Positions 17,038 to 25,515 of a DNA stretch of 60,756 bases are shown here, one piece after another (position 1 is the first letter of the stretch; every line of letters starts with the position of its first letter). Below the pieces are notes generated by a model. The model searched no databases. It was not told the DNA's origin and worked only from the letters and a program-made list of their open reading frames with translations. A program made the position numbers and the translations under genes. The stretch is taken from assembly GCA_910579745.1 (NCBI GenBank), contig CAJTVH010000013.1:1-60756 (forward strand). Reading direction: 5' to 3'. The stretch is from an uncultured Clostridia bacterium. GTDB lineage: Bacteria; Bacillota; Clostridia; Lachnospirales; CAG-274.

Positions 17038-18045
17038 TTATCTCATATCTCTTACCTGCTCCAATAATGTAACTTCCACATCCGGTCTTGGAAGCTGTTT
17101 AAAAGTAAATTCAGCCACAGAAAGGAGGACATCCTTAAACGTATCGGAAGGAATCGTGATTTTACATCCTTCTGATATAAGTTTTTCCTCAGTCTCTTTT
17201 TCTTTTTTCTCAAAGTTTTCCCGTTGAGAGGCGCAGGCTTCTGTAGCGGCGGAAGTAATTATATCCTGCTCTTTTGGGGAAAGCTTTGAGAAAACGCCGT
17301 TGTTTATTATAAGCATATCGGGCAAATATCTATACTCTATTTTTAAAAGGTTAGGGGCGTATTTATAATGCCCTGAATCATAATAATTAATAATACTGTC
17401 CTCAGCCCCGTCGATAGTTTTTTCCTCAAAAGCTTTGGTGACATCGTCCTCGGAATCAAGTTTGACGTTTATAACCCCGAAACTTACAAAATAGTCCGCG
17501 GAATAATTCGAGAAAGTATTTGTTCTTATTCTCAAATTCTCAAAATCCTCGGGCTTTTCCACAGGAACGGTAGTGTAAACGCTTCTTGCCCCCGTATCCA
17601 TATAACCGATAATTTTAGTGTTTTTAAGACTCAATTCCAAATCAAGCTTAGGGCCTAAAATCTGTTCAAGAGACCGCCACATATGCCCTTTATTTTTGAA
17701 GATGAAAGGAAGCTCACCTTTTTCCAAAACATCGCTGCCTTTTCCCAATTCACCGAGACCGACTCTGGCGATGTCTATTTCACCGTCGCTTATTTTGCCG
17801 GGAATATCCTCTTTTTTTCCAAGCTCGCCGTCGGTGTGGACTTCTATTTTAATGAGACCGCCGCTTTTCTCCTCTACAAGTCTGGCGAACTCAAAATCGG
17901 CGGCCGCTGTCACATAGTCTGATTTATACGTTTCGGCTAAACGCAGAACTTTTACGCTTTGTTCATCCTCTTTTGAGGAACAGCCACACAAGACAAAAGA
18001 AAGTAACATAAACAAAAGAGCGAAACCATAAATATTTCTTTTCAT
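17038..18045 (-). CDS. TRAP transporter substrate-binding lipoprotein, DctP family
   Basis: 335 residues from the ATG at 18045, which has GGGAGG 7 bases upstream; a TTG five codons earlier overlaps that site. The signal peptide ends in the lipobox V-L-C-G-C, giving a membrane-anchored lipoprotein. The mature part is a DctP-type binding protein: L-A-E-T at the N-terminus, the conserved D-T-G-A-R-S block (about residue 150) where family members place the arginine that binds the substrate carboxylate, and R-I-R-T. The membrane subunits DctQ and DctM are not in the window, so it is an orphan binding protein here. It lies 83 bases downstream of xylB and may share its transcript. Confidence 0.88.
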   Translation of the reverse strand: MKRNIYGFALLFMLLSFVLCGCSSKEDEQSVKVLRLAETYKSDYVTAAADFEFARLVEEKSGGLIKIEVHTDGELGKKEDIPGKISDGEIDIARVGLGELGKGSDVLEKGELPFIFKNKGHMWRSLEQILGPKLDLELSLKNTKIIGYMDTGARSVYTTVPVEKPEDFENLRIRTNTFSNYSADYFVSFGVINVKLDSEDDVTKAFEEKTIDGAEDSIINYYDSGHYKYAPNLLKIEYRYLPDMLIINNGVFSKLSPKEQDIITSAATEACASQRENFEKKEKETEEKLISEGCKITIPSDTFKDVLLSVAEFTFKQLPRPDVEVTLLEQVRDMR

Positions 18046-18128
18046 CGGAGAACCTCCCAAAAACTTTTGAAGAACAAACTCAATACTTTTTACATGTCAA
18101 TCGTCATAACGATAGTTTAGAGCTGATT

Positions 18129-19619
18129 TTATATTTCCTGAAGTTTTTTAAACGCCTCTTTATTAGCTGTGTAAAGCTCTTTATAAAGTTTGTGAATACT
18201 ATCGTATTTTAAAACGTTTTCACCGGGTTTAATAGTTTTGATAACTTTAACCGATTTTCCTTTAGCTGTTTCAAAATCAGGGCACATTCCGGCGCCGACG
18301 AGAGCTATTAATGCCGCGCCGAAAGAAGGACCCTCCTCAATGTTAAGGACTTTAAGCTCTCTGTTTACAACGTCCGCTATGATTTGTCCCCATACTTTAC
18401 TTTTAGCCCCGCCTCCTGTAATATAGACCTCATTTACGTCGACAAAATCCGTGACAAGAGTGAAGAGGTCTTTAAGCCCGAAAGCCACGCCCTCCATAAC
18501 GGCTCGAATCATATCTCCCTTTTCCGTTCCTCCGGAGATTCCGAAGAACACTCCTCTGGCGTTAGCGTCGGAATAAGGGCATCTTTCACCGAAGAGATAA
18601 GGCAGAAAAATTATACCATCGCTTCCGGCGGGCGAGGCGTCCGCCAAAGCGTTGAGTTCGTCAAAGGAATTATCAGCGAAAAACGTTCTTTTAAGCCAGT
18701 TTAAAGCCTCTCCCGCGCAGAGCATACATCCCATGGCGTAAAGACTGTCAGGCATGGAGTAATTGAAAAGATGAACGTCTCCCGTAACCTTGCCGTTAAT
18801 TCCGTCAAGGTATCCGATTGCCGTGCCGCTTGTTCCGACGCTTAAAACAGCCTGTCCTTTTGAGATAACTCCGTTTCCCACAGCGGCGCAGCTGTTATCG
18901 GCGCCTCCCGCTATGACTTTAGCGTCTTTGGCGAGGCCAAGCTCATCTGAAATATCGTCTGAAACCAAACCCACAACGTCTGTCGATTGCAGTACCTCCG
19001 GCAGTATATCTTTGTTTAAGCTCATTTTCTCAAGCATTTCTGAAGACCAGCGTGAGTTTTTAACGTCAAAAAGCAAAGTTCCGGCGGCGTCTGAAACCTC
19101 GGTTTTAATGTTTCCCGTGAGCATATAATTTATGTAGTCTTTAGGCATAATAACTTTGGAAACTTTTTTAAAATTAAGAGGCTCGTTTTCACGAAGCCAT
19201 AATATTTTAGGCAGTGTAAATCCTTCTAAAGCTTTATTATACACCATACCCAAAACACTTTCAAGACCGCCCGCCATTTCATAAATTTCTTTAGTCTGAG
19301 ATGTTGTTCTCGTGTCATTCCATAAAATAGCCTTTCTTATAACGTTTCCGTCCTTGTCAAGAAATACGGAGCTGTGCATCTGTCCCGAACAGCTTAACGC
19401 CATAACTTTTCCCCTCGCGTCGGGATAACGCGCGATTATGTCTTTAATGGCTGCTTTTGTGTTTTCCCACCATACAGACGGGTCCTGCTCGACATAGCCG
19501 TTTTGTCCGAAATCAGGCTTATAGCTTTTAGACGCCGAGCCTAAAATATTCCCTTCCTCAGAAATCAAAAGACATTTTACTCCGCTTGTACCCAAATCAA
19601 TACCAAGAACATAATTCAT
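18129..19619 (-). CDS. xylB: Xylulokinase (FGGY carbohydrate kinase)
   Basis: 496 residues, normal for XylB. It phosphorylates D-xylulose with ATP, feeding pentoses into the pentose phosphate pathway. N-terminal phosphate-1 motif: L-G-I-D-L-G-T-S-G-V-K. The S-G-Q-M-H block and I-L-W-N-D-T-R-T (about residues 75-105) are the xylulokinase-type substrate signature. The second FGGY signature and adenosine motif V-Y-I-T-G-G-G-A-K-S-x-x-W lie near 395-410. AAGGAGA before ATG. The TRAP-binding-protein gene follows downstream; no xylose isomerase or regulator is in the window, so substrate specificity rests on sequence. Confidence 0.93.
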   Translation of the reverse strand: MNYVLGIDLGTSGVKCLLISEEGNILGSASKSYKPDFGQNGYVEQDPSVWWENTKAAIKDIIARYPDARGKVMALSCSGQMHSSVFLDKDGNVIRKAILWNDTRTTSQTKEIYEMAGGLESVLGMVYNKALEGFTLPKILWLRENEPLNFKKVSKVIMPKDYINYMLTGNIKTEVSDAAGTLLFDVKNSRWSSEMLEKMSLNKDILPEVLQSTDVVGLVSDDISDELGLAKDAKVIAGGADNSCAAVGNGVISKGQAVLSVGTSGTAIGYLDGINGKVTGDVHLFNYSMPDSLYAMGCMLCAGEALNWLKRTFFADNSFDELNALADASPAGSDGIIFLPYLFGERCPYSDANARGVFFGISGGTEKGDMIRAVMEGVAFGLKDLFTLVTDFVDVNEVYITGGGAKSKVWGQIIADVVNRELKVLNIEEGPSFGAALIALVGAGMCPDFETAKGKSVKVIKTIKPGENVLKYDSIHKLYKELYTANKEAFKKLQEI

Positions 19620-19864
19620 TTTTTTAATCTCCTTAAATTAATAAAATTTTAAATTGTTTTTTATTATATCAAAAAATGAGTAAGTAAATATAATTATCAT
19701 AAATCTCGTGATTATACACATTGTAAAAATACTCAAAAAATCAATGAAAAGTAATATTATTATATTTTAAAATGATATTCTTTTCGACGATTTTTCGCGT
19801 ACATTTCAGTTTTTAGATAAACTTTCATAAATTTTTTTGTTTATAAATTAAGTTTGCCGTATAT

Positions 19865-19883
19865 TCGGCGGAAAAACCGCCGA
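19865..19883. terminator. GC hairpin downstream of the gene at 19912
   Basis: TCGGCGG/CCGCCGA, 7 bp around AAAAA, 29 bases after the stop of the minus-strand gene. There is no clear T-run after it on the minus strand, so it is a weak terminator candidate. Confidence 0.35.
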
Positions 19884-19911
19884 GCACACGCCAAATTTAA
19901 ACGAGATTTTA

Positions 19912-20298
19912 TCAAATCTTGTCAAGAATCTCTATTTTCTGAATATTTGTCATCTCATGAGCGATAATATATCTGCTGGTAAGAATACACAGCATATTCT
20001 TTTCGTTACAGCCGATGAACTCACCCTCGAAGATTTTCTTCTGCATAGTGATAATTTTAAGCTTCATTCCTCTTTTATACGTCTCTCCGTTAAATTGCAC
20101 AATCTCCATGGGAAAAAGTTTATAGCATCTTTGAATAACCTGTCTCAAATCCTCGCTTTTATCAAGAAGCGACATGGGGTTTTTTATAATTTTATTAAGT
20201 TTCATAATAATTTTTATTACCCACGTGATTAAGACGGCTCCCAAAGCCGCGTATAAAATATCTTCGGACGTCAGTACAGAAAAATCAAAATTGTTCAT
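19912..20298 (-). CDS. Small membrane protein of unknown function
   Basis: 128 residues with GGAGG before the ATG. One transmembrane helix near the N-terminus (about 14-35: L-Y-A-A-L-G-A-V-L-I-T-W-V-I-K-I-I) followed by a soluble, charged region of about 90 residues with a beta-rich end (G-E-F-I-G-C-N-E-K-N-M-L-C-I-L). I do not recognise the family. The soluble part could be a small beta-barrel-like cytoplasmic domain. It is in the same direction as the genes at 20644-24853 but separated by 345 bases. Real on ribosome site and composition; function unknown. Confidence 0.65.
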   Translation of the reverse strand: MNNFDFSVLTSEDILYAALGAVLITWVIKIIMKLNKIIKNPMSLLDKSEDLRQVIQRCYKLFPMEIVQFNGETYKRGMKLKIITMQKKIFEGEFIGCNEKNMLCILTSRYIIAHEMTNIQKIEILDKI

Positions 20299-20643
20299 TA
20301 AATTAAACCTCCAAATTTATATGGAATCGCCGGTTAAGTCAAATTCCGCTAAACGTTTTTTTATAATCGACAAACTTAGAAATAAACAGACCATATAAAC
20401 GGTTATACCATCTACGTGGTATACAGACCGCTAAAAATATATTTGTTTTTTCAAGTTTATTGAGTATAACGGTAAAAGACTGTTTAATTATCGTCTCACG
20501 AAAACGCTTATAACAGATAAGCTTTGTACAATCAAACATCTGTGACGTTAAAGCCCACAGTTTAAATTTGCCCGTTAAATATCGGCGGTTTCTTTAACAT
20601 TTTTATAGTCAATCAATTATAAATATCGCTTTCTTATAATTGA
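20299..20643. other. Intergenic gap, no gene called
   Basis: 345 AT-rich bases between two minus-strand genes. The only open frame (20339-20539, minus, 66 codons) lacks a ribosome site and has no recognisable protein features. I see no repeat or terminator in it. Confidence 0.4.
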
Positions 20644-21915
20644 TTATCTGCTTGACCCTTTTAAGTGATTTACAAATTGTCTGGCTGTTCTTCCGGAAAC
20701 GCCTTTTTGATTTATTTCCCATTTAAGAGCCTCTTTCTCTAATATTTCATCATCAATGGAAATGCCGCTTTTTCTCGCCATAATTTTAACCATATTCAAA
20801 TACTCGAAAGAGGTTGGTTTTGGATAAGAAATCGTGATTCCGAACCTGTCCGCCAATGAAAGCTTCTCGTTTAACGTATCCTGGGTGTGTATCTCGGCGT
20901 CGTCAGAGCCTCTCTGCCTGTCGCTCCATTTCTCAGAGATAAGGTGCCTTCTGTTGCTTGTGGCGTAAAATAAAACGTTGTCGGGCTTACTTTGAGAACC
21001 TCCGTCAAGAAGAGATTTCATATGTTTGTACTGAATCTCGCTTTCGTCGAAAGAAAGGTCGTCGATAAAAATAATAAATTTTCTCCCCCTGTCTTTAAGA
21101 GACGAAAGAAGTTTTGTAAGTTCAACAATCTGATCTTTTGTAATCTCTATAATACGCAGACCGTCTTTATAATATTTATTCGCCAAGGCTTTGACGGAAG
21201 ATGATTTTCCGGTGCCTCTTGAGCCCACCAGCAAAACGTTGTTGGCGGGAAATCCCTTTATAAATGCCTCCGTGTTATTGATAAGTTCATCCGTTTGAGC
21301 GGTATATCCTATAATATCGTCAAAAGTAATCGGGTCGGGATTGTCAATTCCGACAATCTTTTTTAAACCGCCGTCATATTTAAAGGAGCGGAAACGGGAA
21401 ATGTCCCCGCAGCCCAAAGTATTGTAAAATCTCACAAAAACGTCAAGAATCTCATTATCGGACACGGCGGAATACATATGTTCCCAAAACTCATCTTTTT
21501 TATTATTTATTGGGGTGTAGTTTAAAATTTCGGATAAGGTTTCCATTTCGCCCGATAAAGATTTTAAATCAATTGATGAAATTGATTTTAATATTTTTAT
21601 GTCGTTTAACGCCAACTTATACAAGGAAGTATTTTGAACATTTTTATTGTTTTCACAATAAAGAGAAAATCTGTTTTCATTGTATAAAAATAAGCTGAAC
21701 ATATAATTTTTAAAAATATTTCCGCCGTATCCCATAGCCTCGGCGCTTTCCGATAAAATACTTATAATTTCGGAAAAACCGCCGTACGCGTTTTTACCTT
21801 TGAATATGTCTTTTAAAGACAAAATAACAGGGTCTGACAGTATTGAACGGTATAGAATCAATCTGTCGAGGTTTTTTACCGGCTCTTCCAAAATTTTTTT
21901 GCTAAAATCAGACAT
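20644..21915 (-). CDS. DUF815-family AAA+ ATPase
   Basis: 423 residues from the ATG at 21915 (AAAGGA upstream); a start 12 codons earlier would overlap the upstream gene. The N-terminal 190 residues are helical and family-specific. The ATPase core has Walker A G-S-R-G-T-G-K-S-S (about 228-236), Walker B F-I-I-F-I-D-D-L, a sensor-1-like Y-A-T-S-N-R-R-H-L, and the end V-S-G-R-T-A-R-Q-F-V-N-H-L typical of DUF815. The family is widespread in Clostridia and Bacteria with no established job; similarity to helicase-loader and chaperone ATPases suggests remodelling of a protein or DNA complex. It starts 22 bases after the decarboxylase-family gene and probably shares its transcript. Confidence 0.85.
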   Translation of the reverse strand: MSDFSKKILEEPVKNLDRLILYRSILSDPVILSLKDIFKGKNAYGGFSEIISILSESAEAMGYGGNIFKNYMFSLFLYNENRFSLYCENNKNVQNTSLYKLALNDIKILKSISSIDLKSLSGEMETLSEILNYTPINNKKDEFWEHMYSAVSDNEILDVFVRFYNTLGCGDISRFRSFKYDGGLKKIVGIDNPDPITFDDIIGYTAQTDELINNTEAFIKGFPANNVLLVGSRGTGKSSSVKALANKYYKDGLRIIEITKDQIVELTKLLSSLKDRGRKFIIFIDDLSFDESEIQYKHMKSLLDGGSQSKPDNVLFYATSNRRHLISEKWSDRQRGSDDAEIHTQDTLNEKLSLADRFGITISYPKPTSFEYLNMVKIMARKSGISIDDEILEKEALKWEINQKGVSGRTARQFVNHLKGSSR

Positions 21916-21937
21916 TATAAAAACAATCCTTTCAAAA

Positions 21938-23371
21938 TCAAAAGCTGTCATAACTTGCGACAGCGATGTTTATCTCAAAAAGCGAGCTGTCCTCACAACC
22001 TATAAGCTCAATCCCCGCTTCTATGTAAGTTTCGGCAAGCTCAATAATACGCGGGGTTATAAGCTCCCCGGGAACAAGAAGAGGAATGCCGGGGGGATAA
22101 GGTATAATAAACTCGGCGGAGATAAGCCCCATGCTGTCTTTAAAACTCACCTTTTCCCTTTCCGCGTTAAAGGCCTCTTTAGGCGTCAGCGGACAGATGG
22201 GTGAAGGAAAGTTAAAAGACAAACTTGTATCTTCAAAGAGAGGCGACGATATTTTTCCGTCAATATAAAAAAGGGCGTCGCCAAGCAGTTTAAAATCCTC
22301 TTTAGAGTCACAGACTGACGTCATAAAAAGTATATGGCTTGTTCCTTTCATTTCTATATTTATATTATAATACTTTTTAAGAATTTTTTCTACATAATTT
22401 ATATTTTTATTGTCAACAATACATACAATTTTTCCAAAATCCATATCAAAAACTGGGATTTCCCCAAAGACCAGATGTTTTGACAGTATTTTCAATTTTT
22501 TCAATTTTTTAACTCTCTCGTAAAATATCTTTAAATTGCTCACATACTCTTTAAAAAGCTCATCCGCTTTTTTTGAGAGAAGGTTTTGACAATTATCCAT
22601 CGCCGCCATAAAAATATACGATGGGCTTGTCGATGTAAACATAGACACGGCGTCCCTGATTTTTTTCATATCTATAAGTCCATTTTTTAAGTGAAGCAGG
22701 GAACACTGAGTAAGCGCGGGAAGAGTTTTATGAATACTCTGAACAGCTATATCAGCCCCAAGGGAAAGAGCTGTTTCGGGAAATTCCTCTGAAAACTTAA
22801 AATGCGCCCCATGGGCCTCGTCAATAATAAGGGGGATGTCTTTTTTGTGAAGAATATCCGAAACGGATTTTATATCCATACAAAATCCCTCATAAGAGGG
22901 GCTTGTAAAAATCGCCGCTTTAATATCGGGATTTTTTGAAATAGCTTCTTCCACGGCCTCTTTTGACACAACACCGAAGGTGTTGAAAAAAGTTTTTTCA
23001 GGAGTTATATAAACAGGTTTAGCACCCGATAAAATAATTCCGCTGTAAACGCTTTTATGGCAGTTTCTGCCCACAAGGATTTTATCCCCATCCCCGCACA
23101 GGGCGTAAACCGCCGCCATAATTCCTGATGTGGAACCGTTTACGAGGTAAAAAGTCTCGTCCGCCCCGAAAATCTCAGCGCACAGTTTTCTGCTCTCGTC
23201 AATTATGCCTGACGGGTTATGAAGATTGTCAAATCCGTCTATTTCAGTAATATCGAAAGAAAATAAATCAAAGGGAATAAATTCTTTTTTTCCCTTATGT
23301 CCCGGCATATGAAACGCCGTGGGCTTTTTCTCAACGCGCCCTTTTAATTTGTCAACTATAGGAGACGGCAT
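21938..23371 (-). CDS. Orn/Lys/Arg decarboxylase-family PLP enzyme
   Basis: 477 residues, the short form of the family (as in Bacillus SpeA/YaaO), lacking the N-terminal wing domain of the enterobacterial inducible enzymes. N-terminal F-H-M-P-G-H-K-G-K is the family signature. D-E-A-H-G-A-H-F binds the cofactor, and the PLP-bound lysine is in S-I-H-K-T-L-P-A-L-T-Q (about residue 214). It removes CO2 from arginine, lysine or ornithine to give agmatine, cadaverine or putrescine; which one cannot be told here. No polyamine synthesis genes are adjacent. It lies 15 bases after the cardiolipin synthase gene and 22 before the AAA+ gene, so the three look like one operon. Confidence 0.92.
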   Translation of the reverse strand: MPSPIVDKLKGRVEKKPTAFHMPGHKGKKEFIPFDLFSFDITEIDGFDNLHNPSGIIDESRKLCAEIFGADETFYLVNGSTSGIMAAVYALCGDGDKILVGRNCHKSVYSGIILSGAKPVYITPEKTFFNTFGVVSKEAVEEAISKNPDIKAAIFTSPSYEGFCMDIKSVSDILHKKDIPLIIDEAHGAHFKFSEEFPETALSLGADIAVQSIHKTLPALTQCSLLHLKNGLIDMKKIRDAVSMFTSTSPSYIFMAAMDNCQNLLSKKADELFKEYVSNLKIFYERVKKLKKLKILSKHLVFGEIPVFDMDFGKIVCIVDNKNINYVEKILKKYYNINIEMKGTSHILFMTSVCDSKEDFKLLGDALFYIDGKISSPLFEDTSLSFNFPSPICPLTPKEAFNAEREKVSFKDSMGLISAEFIIPYPPGIPLLVPGELITPRIIELAETYIEAGIELIGCEDSSLFEINIAVASYDSF

Positions 23372-23386
23372 TTTCTTCCCCCCAAT

Positions 23387-24853
23387 CTATAAAAGAGGCG
23401 ATATAAGTCTTGATACGGATTCCTGAATTTTAAACAGTTTTCCTCTTTCCTCATACCACTTTCTCGTAATTTCCGTACAGTCCCCAAGGTCTTTTTTAAA
23501 ACTCTCGTTAAAGTTTCTTGTAATCATTTCGTCGTAAATAAAAGCGTTTACCTCAAAATTAAGTTTAAGGCTTCTTATATCCATATTTGTTGTACCTATG
23601 GACGTTATCTTGTCATCAATTGTTATAAACTTGCTATGAATAAATCCTTTCTCATATTTATAGCATTTTACGCCCGCCTCCAAAAGCTCAGAGATATAAG
23701 AGATGCTCGCCGCGAAAACAAAGGGATGGTCGGGATGCGCCGGTATGATTATCTTAACGTCTATACCCGATAAAGCTGTTGTTTTCAAAGCCTCTAAGAT
23801 ACTGTCATCGGGAATGAAATAGGGAGTTTGAAAACAAACGCTTTTGCTTGCCTCGGTAATCATTTTAAAATACCCGTATTGAATTGAGTTTAAGTCGCAG
23901 TCGGGCCCCGATGACAAAATTTGCATATTTATTCCTTTTACCGGCGAAAAAGGTTTAGGAAAATATCTCTCCTCTATATCTATACATTTTTTCGAGGCAA
24001 AATTCCAGTCAGATATAAAACGAAGTTCCAAGTCGTGAACGGCGCTTCCCTCAAATCTTATGTGAGAGTCTCTCCAAAAACCGTATCTCTTTACTCTGCC
24101 CAAATACTCGTCGCCGATATTAAGTCCGCCCACATATCCTATTTTACCGTCTATTACGCATAGCTTTCTGTGGTTTCTGTAATTAAGCCTTATGGAATAA
24201 GGCGACAAAAAAATTCCTACGTCACCTCCAGCGCTGATAAGAGGTTTGTTAAAACTTTTAGAGTTGAAAATATTGCCCATTCCGTCATACAGAAGTTTTA
24301 CCTCAACCCCCTCAGAAGCTTTTTTAGAAAGCGCCCGCATAATATGCCTGCCTAAATTATCGCTTCTGACAATATAATACTCAAGATGAATAAAATCATT
24401 AGCGTTCTCAATGTCTTTGAGCATAGCCTCAAATTTTGACGTTCCCTCGTCATAAACTGTGAGAGAATTATCGTTTCTTAAAAGACTGCTTCCTGATATT
24501 TGGTTTAAATAAAGAATATCCTGATATTGAGGTTCACCGTCGTATAAGTCTGTCGGAACGTTTTTGGTGTATAAATCATAATCCTCTTCTATTTTGAGAA
24601 TATTTCCGATATACTTCTGTCTTAATAATTTATCATTTTTATTTTTTTGCATAAAACGCGTGTGTTTTCTGCCCTCGAAACCGAAAAGTAAATATATTAT
24701 AAACCCTATACCAGGTAAAATGGTGAGAAGCATAAGCCACGACCATATCACGGCGGGATTTCTCCTCTCAAAAAACACCACAAACACAGCGAAAATAAAG
24801 TTTAAAAAAATAAATAAATCCACTATCAATGAAAATATACTCTCCAAACGCAA
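23387..24853 (-). CDS. cls: Cardiolipin synthase (phospholipase D family)
   Basis: 488 residues. Makes cardiolipin by transferring a phosphatidyl group between two phosphatidylglycerol molecules. The N-terminus has two transmembrane helices (about 8-28 and 35-56), then two phospholipase D HKD motifs, R-N-H-R-K-L-C-V-I-D (about 230) and I-H-S-K-F-I-T-I-D-D (about 404), both intact. A TTG start is listed; the strong AAAGGGGTGAT site sits closer to a second TTG two codons downstream, so the true protein may be two residues shorter. First gene of a probable operon with the decarboxylase-family and AAA+ genes. Confidence 0.94.
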   Translation of the reverse strand: MRLESIFSLIVDLFIFLNFIFAVFVVFFERRNPAVIWSWLMLLTILPGIGFIIYLLFGFEGRKHTRFMQKNKNDKLLRQKYIGNILKIEEDYDLYTKNVPTDLYDGEPQYQDILYLNQISGSSLLRNDNSLTVYDEGTSKFEAMLKDIENANDFIHLEYYIVRSDNLGRHIMRALSKKASEGVEVKLLYDGMGNIFNSKSFNKPLISAGGDVGIFLSPYSIRLNYRNHRKLCVIDGKIGYVGGLNIGDEYLGRVKRYGFWRDSHIRFEGSAVHDLELRFISDWNFASKKCIDIEERYFPKPFSPVKGINMQILSSGPDCDLNSIQYGYFKMITEASKSVCFQTPYFIPDDSILEALKTTALSGIDVKIIIPAHPDHPFVFAASISYISELLEAGVKCYKYEKGFIHSKFITIDDKITSIGTTNMDIRSLKLNFEVNAFIYDEMITRNFNESFKKDLGDCTEITRKWYEERGKLFKIQESVSRLISPLL

Positions 24854-24891
24854 TCACCCCTTTCGAGTAAAAAACGAGTATATATGTCAAT

Positions 24892-24920
24892 TTTTTATCT
24901 CCATCCGCAGTTACGGTCAA
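24892..24920 (-). promoter_or_regulatory. Possible promoter of the cls operon
   Basis: Minus strand: TTGACC (24920-24915), 17 bases, TAAAAA (24897-24892), about 40 bases before the cls start. Confidence 0.4.
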
Positions 24921-24973
24921 TTAACCTTAAAATGAGGGAAAGGAGGCGAGATAAAAATTATTTTTAAAAGACA

Positions 24974-24982
24974 GGGGGGGGG
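24974..24982. other. Tract of nine G in AT-rich DNA
   Basis: G9 in the gap upstream of the cls operon. A second G9 occurs at 52274-52282. Homopolymers of this length can slip during replication. No open frame crosses it. Confidence 0.8.
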
Positions 24983-25135
24983 AGAATATAGTCTTGTCTC
25001 ATGCCGACCGGCGAGACATTATTAAAAATGATTTTTAACCGCCGAATTTTAATTCAATTTTGATTTTTTTTAAGTTTACTGACTATAAATATAACCGTCG
25101 TTTTTTAGCGACCCGTTAAATTATAAGGTATTATA

Positions 25136-25324
25136 TTAAGTAAACGCCGCGCGATTATGATTTTAAGTATTTAGCGGATACTTTCCGCTATTATGTCAAA
25201 ACCTTTCAGCGCGGGCTCTGGCCATATGTGTACTATGAAGACGAACGCATACAAAGGAGCCGGATTTCGCTTTCAGAAAAAAATTATCACAAAACTGTTT
25301 TATTTTTACGCGGTGTTTCCTTAA
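25136..25324. repeat. Miniature inverted-repeat element, family D copy 1
   Basis: About 190 bp bounded by TTAAGTAAACGCCGCG on the left and CGCGGTGTTTCCTTAA on the right (imperfect inverted ends), flanked by TTAA-like sequence. The interior is palindromic in places and shares its layout with the element at 55291-55449 (GCGGATA...CCGC near the left, a CTCTGGCC/CTCCGACT block in the middle). No coding capacity. It lies upstream of the typA promoter. Confidence 0.6.
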
Positions 25325-25392
25325 ATATAACACAGCGCTGATAAATTTTCAATGGTTAATAATAAAATATCAAAAAAATCAAAAAATATATA

Positions 25393-25421
25393 TTGATATA
25401 AACTTTTAAATATGTTAGAAT
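25393..25421 (+). promoter_or_regulatory. Sigma-A promoter for typA
   Basis: TTGATA at 25393-25398, 17 bases, TAGAAT at 25416-25421, about 90 bases before the coding start. Confidence 0.65.
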
Positions 25422-25515
25422 ACTTTGATAGGGTAAAATGAGGTAAATTATAAGAAGTTTATCGATGTTCCTCATAAACGTTTATTAATATCTAAATACA
25501 GGGAGTATGAAAAAA

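Noticed and set aside
20339..20539. 66-codon minus-strand frame
   Set aside because: No ribosome site, no domain, and composition typical of shadow frames in AT-rich spacer.
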